Below are positions 11,578 to 22,650 of a stretch of DNA of 64,000 nucleotides, piece after piece. The notes under the pieces were generated by a model. That model was given only the letters and a program-made list of their open reading frames with translations. It did not search any database and was not told the DNA's origin. How positions within the stretch are numbered: position 1 is the stretch's first letter; the number at the start of each line of letters is the position of its first letter. The DNA comes from Ehretia macrophylla (taxonomy: Eukaryota > Streptophyta > Magnoliopsida > Boraginales > Ehretiaceae). Location of the stretch: NCBI GenBank assembly GCA_037974665.1, contig CM075771.1, positions 39,974,425 through 40,038,424 of the forward strand. Reading direction: 5' to 3'. The translations under genes and the position numbers were made by a program.

Positions 11578-12136
11578 CCTTTTCAATTTTTTTTCCTCCG
11601 GTTAGGGTTGCCAAGATACTTTATCCACCACATTTCTATTATCAAATCCAATGGCACCTTGGGCAAGACAAGTTCGCTTCACTTGGAGGCTGAGCCCGCA
11701 AACTGAGGGCGTAGGGCTTGTGACCAGGTCTCCGTCGCTCCGGTGCCCATAACTATTCATCCGTAACGAGTAACACGGCGCACAGTATACCGTTGGAAAG
11801 ATCTTCGAGAGCTCTACGACAAGGGCATCTAGCTTGCTCGCGGTGCCCTTTTTCGAGCCCAAAATTGAACATTTTCATCAATTTAGGGCCACTTTTCTTA
11901 TTAAGCTATGTTTTTCCGTCCCGAATCGTGCGTCGTGAGCTGTTATAAGGACGACAACCTTAATCGCGGGACATTAGAGGGCGCTATAATACTTCGATAT
12001 CACGTGTTGCGAGGATGCTGCGTTGTTGAAGCGGATAGGTTGTCGTTAAGCCCATTAGGACTTTGAATAGGCCATCTCCCTAAGCTAGGACTGTGAACCG
12101 TTAACACAAAAAGGAATTCTACCCCCAACATGACGG

Positions 12137-12811
12137 GTGATTGCTTGTCCCTACGTGCTTATCGATGATTCCTTGGAGTGAATGCCTGTCCCTACGTGCT
12201 TTTGTTCCTTGCCTGAAAGTGGTTGCTATATGGATGTTGTGTTTGATTGCAACTATTCATTTTATTGATGTAATTGACCCCGTTGTAATTTGGGTCTAAT
12301 TCTGGGATTGTACTATCTATAACTGGATGAACTTTTATTTGGTTGTTTGCTTTCGTTTTCTTCATTTGTAGTTATCATAGGCATTCAAACCACTAGATGA
12401 ACAATCAACTAAGTTAATTCTATCTAATTTCACTTAGGTGCTCACTTGCAAACTAAAGGATAATAGGTATTTGCATGATAGGAAATTGACAAATAAACAG
12501 GACATGGTTTTCATGGTAGGCTTATTAATCAAACGAGACTTTCAAGATAAACTAGTAGGCAAATCAGTTGGTGACAAATAGTAGTCCTTAATGGAATTAG
12601 ATTAATGATTGGAATAATTGAGGCGTTTAGAGAATTAGGTCAAACCAAAGAGCCCAATTACAGTCGTTATGCTGCCGGTTTATCAAAAATTTTGGAGTTT
12701 AGGCCAAAATGTTAAGTGTTAAATCTTTATAAACAGTTAAGTATGTGATATTACCTGAATGTTTAGATTACACCCTAGTCTAACCTTCATAGGCCGGGTT
12801 GGGGCGTGACA
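12137..12811 (+). repeat. Left LTR, 5'-truncated
   Basis: Matches the last part of the right LTR (from about 16406) and of 1-1222 (from about 589). Its start is fused to the first bases of a 5S gene; GTG at 12137-12139 fits both partners. Next to the fusion, CTACGTGCTT occurs at 12151 and again 41 bases later, a short tandem duplication absent from the other LTR copies. Confidence 0.85.
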
Positions 12812-12824
12812 CCTTATAGAAGAA

Positions 12825-12840
12825 TGGTATCAGAGCCAGG
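12825..12840 (+). other. Primer binding site (initiator-Met tRNA type)
   Basis: TGGTATCAGAGCCAGG, 13 bases after the LTR end. TGGTATCAGAGC is the usual plant LTR-element primer site complementary to the 3' end of initiator methionine tRNA. Confidence 0.85.
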
Positions 12841-13236
12841 TTTACTAACTAGGCGTAGTCGGGTTCAACTCTCGGACCATGGGTAGAAGCCCTAAGATAA
12901 TTGTGATGTCTTGTTTATGTGTGTTATGTGTGCTAATGTGCTTTAATTGCTTTGAGCATTGAATACTATGTGTCCTTGTGGACTATATGTATTATGTGTC
13001 ATGCACACCAACACGTTTGTGCCCTCGATAATGCATGCATGTGTTATATTCCTTTCTCGATACACTTCCATGTTATATAACTGTGAATGACTGTTTATAC
13101 ACATAGATAGTTAGGATTAGGACTTTTAGGGAAGTGAATTTGTGCAGGACGACCCGGAGTTGGAAAATAACAATGGTCGTAATCCGTCTAAATGACCTTA
13201 ACAAGTAAGAATGAATTTCGGGATGAAATTCTTTTA

Positions 13237-13248
13237 AGTAGGGGAGGA
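13237..13248 (+). other. Polypurine tract
   Basis: AAGTAGGGGAGGA, purine-rich apart from one T, directly before the TG of the right LTR; expected second-strand primer. Confidence 0.75.
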
Positions 13249-13267
13249 TGTGAAGCCCGACCCTGAA

Positions 13268-13690
13268 TAACGTGTCCTACCTCGATTTGCATGCCTTAGA
13301 CCTAAAATTAAATCATCGACCTTGGATTACGTGTCCTGTCTTGGTTTTCGTGCATACCTCGTCATACGTGCCTGACCTAGAATAGTGTGCCCTAATCCCT
13401 GACTCAAGTACGGTAGCTAGAAATACGTGCCCTGACATCGATGTACGTGCATTATCTCGTTTCGTGTGCCCTAACCTTGAACTGCGTACCTTAACCTAGA
13501 TATAGAGTCGTGCCTTGATTTGCATGCGTTACATTGAATTACGTGCCTTGCATTGGTTTATGTGCATTCACCTAGGATTACGTGCATTAGTCTTGAAGTT
13601 CGTGTCTTACCTTGTAGTTTGTGTTTACCTCGTGTTTCGTGCCCCGTATTGATTTTGGTGTGTGCCTCGTAGTGCGTACCCTAGACCTAG
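13268..13690 (+). repeat. Degenerate CGTGCCTT-type short repeats
   Basis: Variants of CGTGCCYT followed by a variable spacer recur roughly every 20-30 bases (for example GTGCCCTAA, ACGTGCCTGAC, ACGTGCCTTGC, CGTGTCTTACC). The order is irregular and copies are diverged. It lies at the 5' edge of the LTR. Confidence 0.6.
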
Positions 13691-14816
13691 GAATCCGTGC
13701 CACCACGTTAATCAAGAAAGCATCCTACACAAAGCACCAAACTATAAAATAATCCTAATTCAAATCTCTACAAAATTCACTAACAATAAACAATTCAATC
13801 TACACAAACACCTAAACATTCTTTATTCTTTATTCTCACCCAAAACCAATGCACCTCAAATTTCACCCTTATTATAATCCATAATATATTAAATAGAGTC
13901 TGAAATTTCAGCAATTTGCAAGCCCTTGGCTGACCACTAAGTGCATTTAGTCTAGCATTGCATATTTATTCATAATCCTAGACAAACTATGACAAAACAC
14001 TTACACAATGCATAAAAAATTGCTCAATTCTCCTCAAATCTCCACCATTTTCGACCAGCCCTTGCATGCCCATGCTAAAAATTTTAAATTCCACCTTGAA
14101 GACACAAAAATCTGATTCACCAAGCTCAAGGCTGAACATGCTCATCAAAAATTGCAAAAAGCTTTATTCATTGTCATATTTTTTGTCACATTCTCTCATT
14201 TCCTTCAACTTCTCTCACTTCTCTCTCATTTCCTATCTCCATTTCGGTTCTTGGCTGAGTTCTCTATCTCCTTGGATTGTCTTCTTCATAAATTAGCTAA
14301 GCCAAGTCAAGCAATCATCAAGAAAGTCGAGCAAACAAGCTAGAGTTCGAAAATCACTCATTAATGTGCATTGAAGCTTCATTTTCGGCCTAGGTGAGTT
14401 ACTAAGCTTCCATTTCTTTTCTTCAAGTTATAAATACATGCATGCACTAAGAGATTGATCATTAAGCTAGGAAAAATAGAGAAAAGCTAGTTGGAATCTC
14501 GGCTAAGCAAGAAGAAGAAGAGATTTGAAGCTTCAACAAGTTTTTGTGCATCTTTGTGGTTGATTGCTAAGGTGAGGGTAAAAACCTTTTGAAAACTCTT
14601 TAAAAACTCACATGCATGCTCATAGATGTGTGTATTTGCTTCTGTACTTGAGATATATGGTCGTTCATAAGCTTAAATAACCATGCATGGCAAGATCTTG
14701 GCTTGAAAATGATGCTAGGTGAAGTCGAATTTATGTGACAGCTCTCTGACCAGTCTGTTCAAGATCCGTTTAGCTAAGAAAATGATGTTGAAAATGCTTT
14801 AAAATTGGTGGATGAC

Positions 14817-15135
14817 AATTTTGGACAGTTTTGAACATTTTTCCCAGAAATAGGCCGAAGCTAATTCTGACTCTAAGGTCTTCAAAATGGCAAATCATTA
14901 AAATGTGACCAAATCTGGAAATCTGGAAAAATGAATCAGGTTTTGGCAGATGCACTGACCTTGTGGAACGAACCATTTTTGACTTAGTAAATATTGTCTA
15001 CAATTCATGAAATTTGGTGTGCTGCTATATTTTTCAGTTCTGGACAATTTTGTCAGAAATGGACCAAAGCCAAAACTGACTCTAAGGACCTCAAAAACGT
15101 CAATTTATGAAACGTGTACAAATCTGGACAGTTTT
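14817..15135 (+). repeat. Diverged direct duplication inside the LTR
   Basis: Two blocks about 210 bases apart share CAGAAAT-GRCC, CTGACTCTAAGG and CAAATCTGGA in the same order (14817-14930 and 15037-15135). They are strongly diverged, so the duplication is old. Confidence 0.6.
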
Positions 15136-16344
15136 GTGCTACCTCACTGTTTCGGCCATAACTAATGATTCTGAACTCCAATTGATTCATGGTTTGTTTC
15201 TGAGTTTAGTTAACTTCTTAACATTTAATTTGACATCTTATTCACAGAATTTAGAGAATTTTTTCTTACCTGATTGATTGTGAGAAAACAGCCTATTGCA
15301 GTGAGTGTTTCACTTAGCTATATGCATGGAAAACTATTGTAACCTCTCTTGTAGTACTAATTACTTGGAATTGTGATGTTGGAATATTGCATGGACTGTT
15401 TTGAGTACTTGAGAATGTTTGAATTGAATGATGTATGACTCGGGAATGATGTTGAGTTGACTTAGGGTTTGAACACACGATTATGCATGAAATGAAAACC
15501 CTAATGGCTAAGTAATCTTACTAAGCGTTAATCATTGAATATTGTGTGGAAACTGTACGTTGCGTGGGCTGCCCGTAAATGTGTTATAACTTCAATTATG
15601 GTTTTGAGCATTGCATGTTGTCAAATAAGCTTGTCTTGCTACCGAACCCACGAAAATGTTGTTGCATGTCGAATAATTCGTATCACTTGATTATATGAGC
15701 TTCTTGATGAGTTATATGGCCTGTTTTACATGTGTTACATGGCTGCCCGTTTGATGTTCATATGACTCTATATGCCTTTCAAGTGAAATTACTTGTCTTA
15801 TCGTGCCTTGTTTGACCACTTGACAACGTGCGATCTTATAACTGTTCGGAGGCAACCTACTTTGTTGTCCTCCTAATGTGATGTGTTAAATGTTATAAAT
15901 GTGAATTGCATACAAGGTTGCAACCTTTCGTGTGGCATGGTAGCGTTTCACATCCGCCGGGTGGCATCGGGCTTGCTGGTGTTACCGTGACTACCATGAT
16001 CCAATTCCCTCTCTCGCTTAGTATTCACCCTTGGAGAGTTGGGTCGTAGGATTTCGGAGTACATCCGGAGTACACCCACTTGGCGTGTTTTGGGGTTATT
16101 TGAAGTCGGTCGCAACTTCTGATTCTGAAACTGATTTGAGAGCAAATGCTCACCGTATCCTTGAAATGATTGGTAATTGTATCCGTTTCTCGATTTGTTT
16201 CTTATAATTGCTTATCATATTATTTGTAATATGTGACATGTTTTAAAAAGGGGTTTTCATAAATTGAACCAGAAAATGAGTTTCAAATCGTATTTCTCGT
16301 TTCCCCCTCGCTGAGTTCATAAGGACTCACCCTCTTTTTATCAC

Positions 16345-16408
16345 AGGTGAAGAAGAACAGGTACAGGTACCCGAGGACAACGTGCCTATCGATGATTCCT
16401 TGGAGTGA
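16345..16408 (+). other. Possible splice acceptor and acidic exon, second LTR copy
   Basis: Same arrangement as at 528-591, with AG at 16345-16346 and TGA at 16406-16408. The frame is unchanged between the two copies, but they are recent duplicates, so this adds little proof. Confidence 0.35.
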
Positions 16409-17487
16409 TTGCTTGTCCCTACGTGTTTTTGTGCCTTTCCTGAAAGTGGTTGCTATATGGATGTTGTGTTTGATTGCAACTATTGATTTTATTGATATAA
16501 ATGACCCCGTTGTAATTTGGGTCTAATTCTGGGATTTTACTATCTATAACTGGACGAACTTTTATTTTGTTGTTTGCTTTCGTTTTATTCATTAGTAGTT
16601 ATCGTAGGCATTCAAACCACTAGATGAACAATCAACTAAGTTAATTCTATCTAAATTCACTTAGGTGCTCATTTGCAAACTAAAGGATAATAGGTACTTG
16701 CATGATAGGAAATTGACAAATAAACGGGACATAGTTATCATGTTAGGCTTATTAACCAAACGAGACTTTCAAGATAAACTAGTAGGCAAATCGGTTGGTG
16801 ACAAATAGGAGTCTTGAATGGAATTGGATTAATGATTGGAATAATTGAGGCGTTTAGAGAATTAGGTCAAACCAAATAGCCCAATTACAGCCGTTATACT
16901 ACCGGTTTACCGAAAATTTTTGGAGTTTAGGCCAAAACGTTAAGTGTTAAATCTTTATAAACAGTTAAGTATGTGATATTACCTGAATGTTTAGATCACA
17001 CCCTAGTCTAACTTTCATAGGCCGGGTTGGGGCGGGACAGGCTGGGCCCGCAAACCGAGGGCGTAGGGCTTGTGACCAGGTTTCTGTCACTCCGGTGCCC
17101 ATAACTTTTGATCCGTAAGGAGTTATGCAGCGCACAGCATACCGTTGGAAAGCTCTCCGAGAGCTCTATGACGGGGGCAGCAAGCTTGCTCGCTGTGCCC
17201 TTTTTGGAGCCCAAAATCGAACGTTTTCATCAGTTTCGGGCCACTTTTCTTATTAAGATGTGTTTTTCCGTCGCGGATCGTATGTCGTGAGTTGTTAAAA
17301 GGACGACAACCTTACTCGCGGGAAATTAGAGGGCGCTACAATGTGTCGATATCATATCTTGCGAGGATGCTGCATTGTTGAAGCGGATGGGTTGTTGTTA
17401 AGCCCATTGGGCCTTCTGAATGGGCCATCTCTCTAGGCTGGGACTGCGAACCTTTAACACAAAAAGGAATTCTACCCCCAACATGAC

Positions 17488-17606
17488 GGGTACGATCATA
17501 CAAGCACTAATGCACCGGATCCCATCAGAACTCCGAAGTTAAGCGTGCTTGGGCGAGAGTAGTACTAGGATGGGTGACCCCCTGGGAAGTCCTCATGTTG
17601 CACCCC
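17488..17606 (+). rRNA. 5S rRNA copy 17
   Basis: 119 bases. Changes: G5A, C15A, G108A. Internal promoter 50-97 unchanged; one of the best-kept copies. Duplicate of copy 1. Confidence 0.94.
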
Positions 17607-18164
17607 ACTTTTCCATTTTTTTTCCATCAGTTAGGGTTGCCAAGATAGTTTATCCACCACATTTCTATTATCAAATCTCACGGCACCTTGGGCAAGACAA
17701 ATTCACTTCACGTGGAGGCTGGGCCCGCAAACTGAGGGCGTAGGGCTTGTGACCAAGTCTCTGTCGCTCCGGTGCCCATAACTTTTGATCCGTAAGGACT
17801 TACACGGCGCACAGCATACCGTTGGAAAGCTCTCCGAGAGCTCTACGATGGGAGTAGCAAGCTTGCTCGCTGTGCCCTTTTTGGAGCCCAAAATCGAATG
17901 TTTTCATCAGTTTCGGGCCACTTTTCTTATTAAGCTCTATTTTTCTGTCTCGGATCGTATGTCGTGAGCTATTAAAAGGACGACAACCATACTCGGGGGA
18001 CATTAGAGGGGCCTACAACCCGTCGATATCACATCTTGTGAGGATGCTGCGTTGTTGAAGTAGATGGGTTGTTGTTAAGCCCATTTGGCCTTCTGAATGG
18101 GCCATCTCTCTAGGCTGGGACTGTGAACTGTTAACACAAAAAGGAATTCTACCCCCACCATGAC

Positions 18165-18283
18165 GGGTTCGATCATACCAGCACTAATGCACCGGATCCC
18201 ATCAGAACTCCGAAGTTAAGCGTGATTGGGCGAGAGTAGTACTAGGATCGGTGACCCCCTGGGAAGTCATCGTGTTGCACCAC
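18165..18283 (+). rRNA. 5S rRNA copy 18
   Basis: 119 bases. Changes: G5T, C61A, G85C, C105A, C118A. Duplicate of copy 2; the following spacer has the same 107-base loss, ending at about 18521. Confidence 0.92.
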
Positions 18284-18734
18284 CCTTTTCAATTTATTTT
18301 CCTCCGTTTAGGGTTGCCAAGATACTTTATCAACCACATTTCTATTATCGAATCCCACGGCACCTTGGGCAGGACAACTTCATTTCACGTGGAGGTTGGG
18401 CCCGCAAACTGAGGGTTAGGGCTTGTGACCAGGTCGCCGTCACTCTAGTGCCCATAACTTTTGATCCGTAATGAGTTACGCGGCGAACAGCATACCGTGG
18501 GGAAGCTCTCCAAGAGCTCTACTATCGTACGTTGTAAGTTGTTAAAAGGACGACAACCTTACTCGCGGGACATTAGAGGGCGCTACAATGCGTTGATATC
18601 ACGTCTTGCGAGGATGCTGCTTTGTTGAAGCGGATGGGTTGTTGTTAAGCCCATTGGGCCTTCTGAATGGGCCATCTTTCTAGGCTAGGACTGTGAAACT
18701 TTAACACAAAAAGGAATTCTACCCCCAACATGAC

Positions 18735-18853
18735 GGGTGAGATCATACCAGCACTAATGCAACGGATCCCATCAGAACTCCGAAGTTAAGCGTGCTTGGG
18801 CGAGAATAGTACTAGGATGGGTGACCCCCTGGGAAGTCCTCGTGTTGCACCCC
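18735..18853 (+). rRNA. 5S rRNA copy 19
   Basis: 119 bases. Changes: C6A, C28A, G72A. Duplicate of copy 3 but less decayed. Confidence 0.93.
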
Positions 18854-19411
18854 CATTTTCAATTTATTTTCCTCCGGTTAAGGTTGCCAAGATACTTTAT
18901 CCACCACATTTCTATTATTGAATCCCATGGCACCTTGGGCAAGACAACTTCGCATCACGTGGAGGCTGGGCCCGCAAACCGAGGGCGTAGGGCTTGTAAC
19001 CAGGTCTCCGTCGCTCCGGTGCCCATAACTTTTGATCCGTAAGGAGTTACGCGGCGCAAAGCATACCGTTGGAAAGCTCTCCGAGAGCTCTATGACGGGG
19101 GCAGCAAGCTTTCTTGCTATGTCCTTTTTGGAGCCCAAAATCGAATGTTTTCATCAGTTTCGGGCCACTTTTCTTATTAAGCTCTATTTTTCTATCCCGG
19201 ATCGTACGTCGTAAGCTGTTAAAAGGACGACAACCTTACCCGCGGGACATTAGAGGGCGCTACAATGCGTCGATATCACGTCTTGCGAGGATGCTGCGTT
19301 GTTGAAGCAGATGGGTTGTTGTTAAGCCCATTGGGCCTTCTGAATGGGTCATCTCTCTAGGCTGGGACTGTGAACCTTTAACACAAAAAGGAATTCTACC
19401 CCCAACATGAC

Positions 19412-19530
19412 GGGTGCGATCATGCCAGCACTAATGCACCAGATCCCATCAGAACTCCGAAGTTAAGCGTGCTTGGGCGAGAGTTGTACTAGGATGGGTG
19501 ACCCCCTGGGAAGTCCTCGTGTTGCACCCT
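19412..19530 (+). rRNA. 5S rRNA copy 20
   Basis: 119 bases. Changes: A13G, G30A, A74T, C119T. Duplicate of copy 4. Confidence 0.93.
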
Positions 19531-20087
19531 CCTTTTCAATTTTTTTTCCTCCGCTTAGGGTTGCCAAGATACTTTATCCACCACATTTCTATTATCAAAT
19601 CCCACGGCACCTTGGGCAAGACAACTTCGCTTTACGTGGATGCTGGGCCCGCAAACTAAGGGCGTAGGGCTTGTGACCAAGTCTCTGTCGCTCCGATGCC
19701 CATAACTTTTGATCCGTAAGGAGTTACGCGGCGCACAGCATAACGTTAGAAAGCTCTCCGAGAGCTTTACGACGGGGGCAGCTAGCTTGCCCACTTTGCC
19801 CTTTTTGGAACCCAAAATCGAACGTTTTCATCAGTTTCGGGCCACTTTTCTTATTATGCTCTGTTTTTCCGTCCCGGATCATACGTCGTGAGCTGTTAAA
19901 AGGACGACAACCTTACTCGTGGGGCATTAGAGGGCCCTACAATACGTCGATATCACATCATGCGAGGATGCTGCGTTGTTGAAGCGGATGGGTTATTGTT
20001 AAGCCCATTGGGCCTTCTGAATGGGCCATCTCTCTAAGCTGGGACTGTGACCGTTAACACAAAAATGAATTCTACCCCCAACATGAC

Positions 20088-20206
20088 GGGTGCGATCATA
20101 ACAGCACTAATGCACCGGTTCCCATCAGAACTCCGAAGTTAAGCGTGCTTGGTCTAGAGTAGTACTAGGATGGGTGATCCCCTGGGAAGTCCTCGTGTTG
20201 CACTCC
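20088..20206 (+). rRNA. 5S rRNA copy 21
   Basis: 119 bases. Changes: C14A, A32T, G66T, G68T, C91T, C117T. The following unit is only 519 bases. Confidence 0.92.
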
Positions 20207-20606
20207 CATTTTCAATTTTTTTTCCTACGGTTAGCGTTGCCAAGCGACTTTATCCACCACATTTCTATTATCGAATCCCACAGCAGCTTGGGCAAGACAA
20301 CTACACTTCACGTGGAGGCTGGGCCCGCAAACCGAGGGCATAGGGCTTGTGACCAGGTTTTCGTCGGTCCGGTGCCCATAACTTTTGATCCCTAAGGAGT
20401 AACGCGGCGCACAAGATACCGTTGGAAATCTATCCTAGAGCTCTACGTCGAGGGCAGCTAGCTTGCTTGCTGTGCCCTTTTTTGGAGCCCAAAATCGAAC
20501 GTTTTCATTAGTTTCGGGCCACTTTTCTTATTTTGCTATGTTTTTCCTTTACGGATCGTACATCGTGAGCTGTTAACACATAAAGGAATTGTGCCATCAA
20601 CATGAC

Positions 20607-20725
20607 GGGTGCGATCATACTGGCACTAATGCACTGGAACCTATTAGAACTTCGAAGTTAAGCGTGCTTGGGCAAGAGTAGTACTAGGATAGGTGACCCT
20701 CTGGGAAGTCCCCGTGTTGCACTCC
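20607..20725 (+). rRNA. 5S rRNA copy 22 (type B)
   Basis: 119 bases with 12 changes: C15T, A16G, C29T, T33A, C36T, C39T, C46T, G68A, G85A, C94T, T106C, C117T. Type B gene with type B upstream spacer. Mostly C-to-T and G-to-A changes, as expected from deamination of methylated DNA. Confidence 0.9.
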
Positions 20726-21186
20726 CCTTTTCCATTTTTTTTCCTCCGGTTAAGGTTGGCAAGATACTTTATCCACCACATTTCTATTATCGAATTGCAC
20801 GGCACCTTCGGCAAGACAACTTTGCTTCACGTGGAGGCTGGGCCCGGAAACCGAGGGCGTAGGGCTTGTGACCAGGTCTCTGTCGCTCTGGTGCCCATAA
20901 GTTTTGATCCGTAAGGAGTTACGCGGCGCACAGCATACCATTGGAAAGCTCTCTGAGAGCTCTACGATGGGGGCAGCTAGTTTGCTTGTTGTGGCCTTTT
21001 TGGAGCCCAAAATTGAACATTTTCATCAGTTTCGGGCCACTTTTCGTATTAAGATTTGTTTTTCCGTCCCGAATCGTACGTCGTGAGCTGTTAAAAGGAC
21101 GACAACCTTACTCGCTGGATAGGCCATCTCTCTAGGCTGGGACTGTGAACCATTAACACAAAAATGAATTATACCACCAACATGAC

Positions 21187-21305
21187 GGGTGCGATCATAC
21201 CAGCACTAATGCGCCGGATCCCATCAGAACTCCGAAGTTAAGCATGCTTGGGTGAGAGTAGTACTAGGATCGGTAACCCCCTGGGAAGTCCTCCTGTTGC
21301 ACCCC
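21187..21305 (+). rRNA. 5S rRNA copy 23
   Basis: 119 bases. Changes: A27G, G58A, C67T, G85C, G89A, G108C. Duplicate of copy 7; the spacer before it has the same 97-base loss (about 21118). Confidence 0.92.
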
Positions 21306-21854
21306 CCTTTTCAATTTTTTTTCCTCCGGTTAGAGTTGCTAAGATACTTTATCCACCACATTTCTATTATCGAATCCCACAGCACCTTGAGCAAGATAAC
21401 TTCGCTTCACGTGGGGGTTGGGCCCGCAAATAGAGTGCGTAGGGCTTGTGACCAAGTCTCTGTCGCTCCGGTGCCCATAACTTTTGATCCGTCAGGAGTT
21501 ACGCGGCGCACAGCATACCGATGGAAAGCTCTCCGAGAGCTCTACGACGGGCGCAGCAAGCATGCTCGCTGTGCCCTTTTTGGAGCCCAAAATCAAACGT
21601 TTTCATCAATTTCGGGCCACTTTTCTTATTAAGCTCTGTTTTTCCGTCCCGAATCGTACGTCGCGAGATGCTAAAAGGACGACAACCTTACTTGCGGGAC
21701 ATTAGATGGCCCTACAACGCGTCGATATCACGTCTTGCGATGATGCTGCGTTGTTGAAGCGAATGGGTTGTTGTTGGGCCTTCTGAATAGGCCATCTCTC
21801 TAGGCTGGGACTGTGAACCGTTAACACAAAAAGGAATTATACCCCCAACATGAC

Positions 21855-21973
21855 TGGTGCGATCGTACCAACACTAATGCACCGGATCCCATCAGAACTC
21901 CGAAGTTAAGCGTGCTTGGGTGACAGTAGTACTAGGATTGGTGACCCCCTGTGAAGTCCTCGTCTCGCACTCT
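21855..21973 (+). rRNA. 5S rRNA copy 24
   Basis: 119 bases. Changes: G1T, A11G, G17A, C67T, G70C, G85T, G98T, G110C, T112C, C117T, C119T. Likely last gene of the duplicated segment; its 3' half instead shares G110C with the copies that follow, so the breakpoint or an exchange may lie inside the gene. Confidence 0.9.
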
Positions 21974-22531
21974 CCTTTTCAATTTTTTTTCCTCCGGTTA
22001 TGATTGCCAAGCTACTTTATCCACCACATTTCTGTTATCGAATCCCACTGTACCTTGGGCAAGACAACTTCGCTTCACGTGGAGGCTGGGCATCCAAACC
22101 GAGAGTGTAGGGCTTGTGACCAGGTCTCCGTAGCTCCGGTGCCCAAAACTTTTGATCCGTAAGGAGTTACGTGGTGCACATCATACTATTGGAAAGCTCT
22201 CCGAGAGCTCTATGATGGGGGCAGCAAGCTTGCTTGCTGTGCCCTTTTTAGAGCCAAAAATCGAACATTTTCATCAGTTTCGGGCCACTTTTCTTATTAA
22301 GCTCTGTTTTTCCGTCCCGGATCGTACGTCGTGAACTGTTAAAAGGACGACAAGCTTACTCGCGGGACATTAGAGGGCCCTACAATTCTTCGATATCACG
22401 TCTTGGGAGGATGCTGCGTTCTTGAAACAGATGGGTTGTTGTTAAGCACATTGGGCCTTCTGAATGGGCCATATCTGTAGGCTGGGACTGTGAACCTTTA
22501 ACACAAAAAGGAATTCTACCCCCAACATGAC

Positions 22532-22650
22532 GTGTGCGATCATACCAGCACTAATGCTCCGGATCCCATCAGAACTCCGAAGTTAAGTGTGCTTGGGCGA
22601 GAGTAGTACTAGGATGGGTGACCCCCTGGGAATTCCTCGTCTTGCACCCC
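22532..22650 (+). rRNA. 5S rRNA copy 25
   Basis: 119 bases. Changes: G2T, A27T, C57T, G102T, G110C. G102T with G110C recurs in copies 27, 33, 34 and 37. Confidence 0.92.

Larger units (their letters stand above)
1223..12139 (+). repeat. 5S rDNA tandem array I (copies 1-16)
   Basis: Head-to-tail units, mostly 675-679 bases. Shorter intervals: copies 2-3 (570; 107 bases lost near 2701), 6-7 (580; 97 bases lost near 5460), 7-8 (668) and 12-13 (519; 158 bases lost at 9000/9001). The array starts in mid-spacer next to the LTR end and stops 5 bases into a new 5S gene (GGGTG, 12135-12139), where LTR sequence takes over. Each spacer holds, in order: T-runs after the gene, TTATCCACCACATTTC, a GC-rich block around CTGGGCCCG, several short palindromes, TCGATATCACGTC, AGCCCATTGGGCC, and a short A-rich stretch before the next gene. 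No other gene is visible in the spacers. Confidence 0.95.
12812..13248 (+). other. Retrotransposon interior, no coding capacity
   Basis: 437 bases between primer site and polypurine tract. It contains ATG-rich and TG-rich low-complexity sequence (around 12900-13050) and no open frame of note. It may be what is left of gag-pol after deletion, or the native interior of a LARD family. Confidence 0.7.
12137..17039 (+). mobile_element. Non-autonomous LTR retrotransposon with 3.8-kb LTR (LARD-like)
   Basis: Parts in order: left LTR remnant 12137-12811, primer binding site 12825-12840, a 437-base interior, polypurine tract before 13249, complete right LTR 13249-17039 (starts TGTGAAGCCC, ends CGGGACA). 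The interior is far too short for gag-pol and shows no reading frame of those families. The bases before the right LTR (CGGGATGAAATTC) resemble the end of Ty3/gypsy interiors, so that superfamily is likely. The left LTR is cut and joined to a 5S gene start, so there is no target duplication across this copy. By eye the left remnant differs from the right LTR at about 38 of 640 sites. Confidence 0.8.
13249..17039 (+). repeat. Right LTR, complete, 3791 bases
   Basis: Begins TGTGAAGCCC after the polypurine tract and ends in CA at 17038-17039. The first 430 bases hold a degenerate CGTGCC-type repeat; 13690-14340 is AT-rich with a TATAAAAT at 13743-13750 that could serve the LTR promoter (weak). 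Splice-donor-like AGGTGAGT occurs near 14392 and an acceptor at 16345-16346. The last 1222 bases are the part repeated at 1-1222. No protein gene is supported; the AT-rich open frames around 14066-14343 look like chance. Confidence 0.8.

Noticed and set aside
12825-12840. Possible tRNA-Met gene
   Set aside because: Only the complement of a tRNA 3' end is present, directly after an LTR: it is a primer binding site.
14066-14343. Open frames of 63-76 codons in the long LTR
   Set aside because: AT-rich low-complexity sequence, no family likeness, no conserved counterpart in the window.
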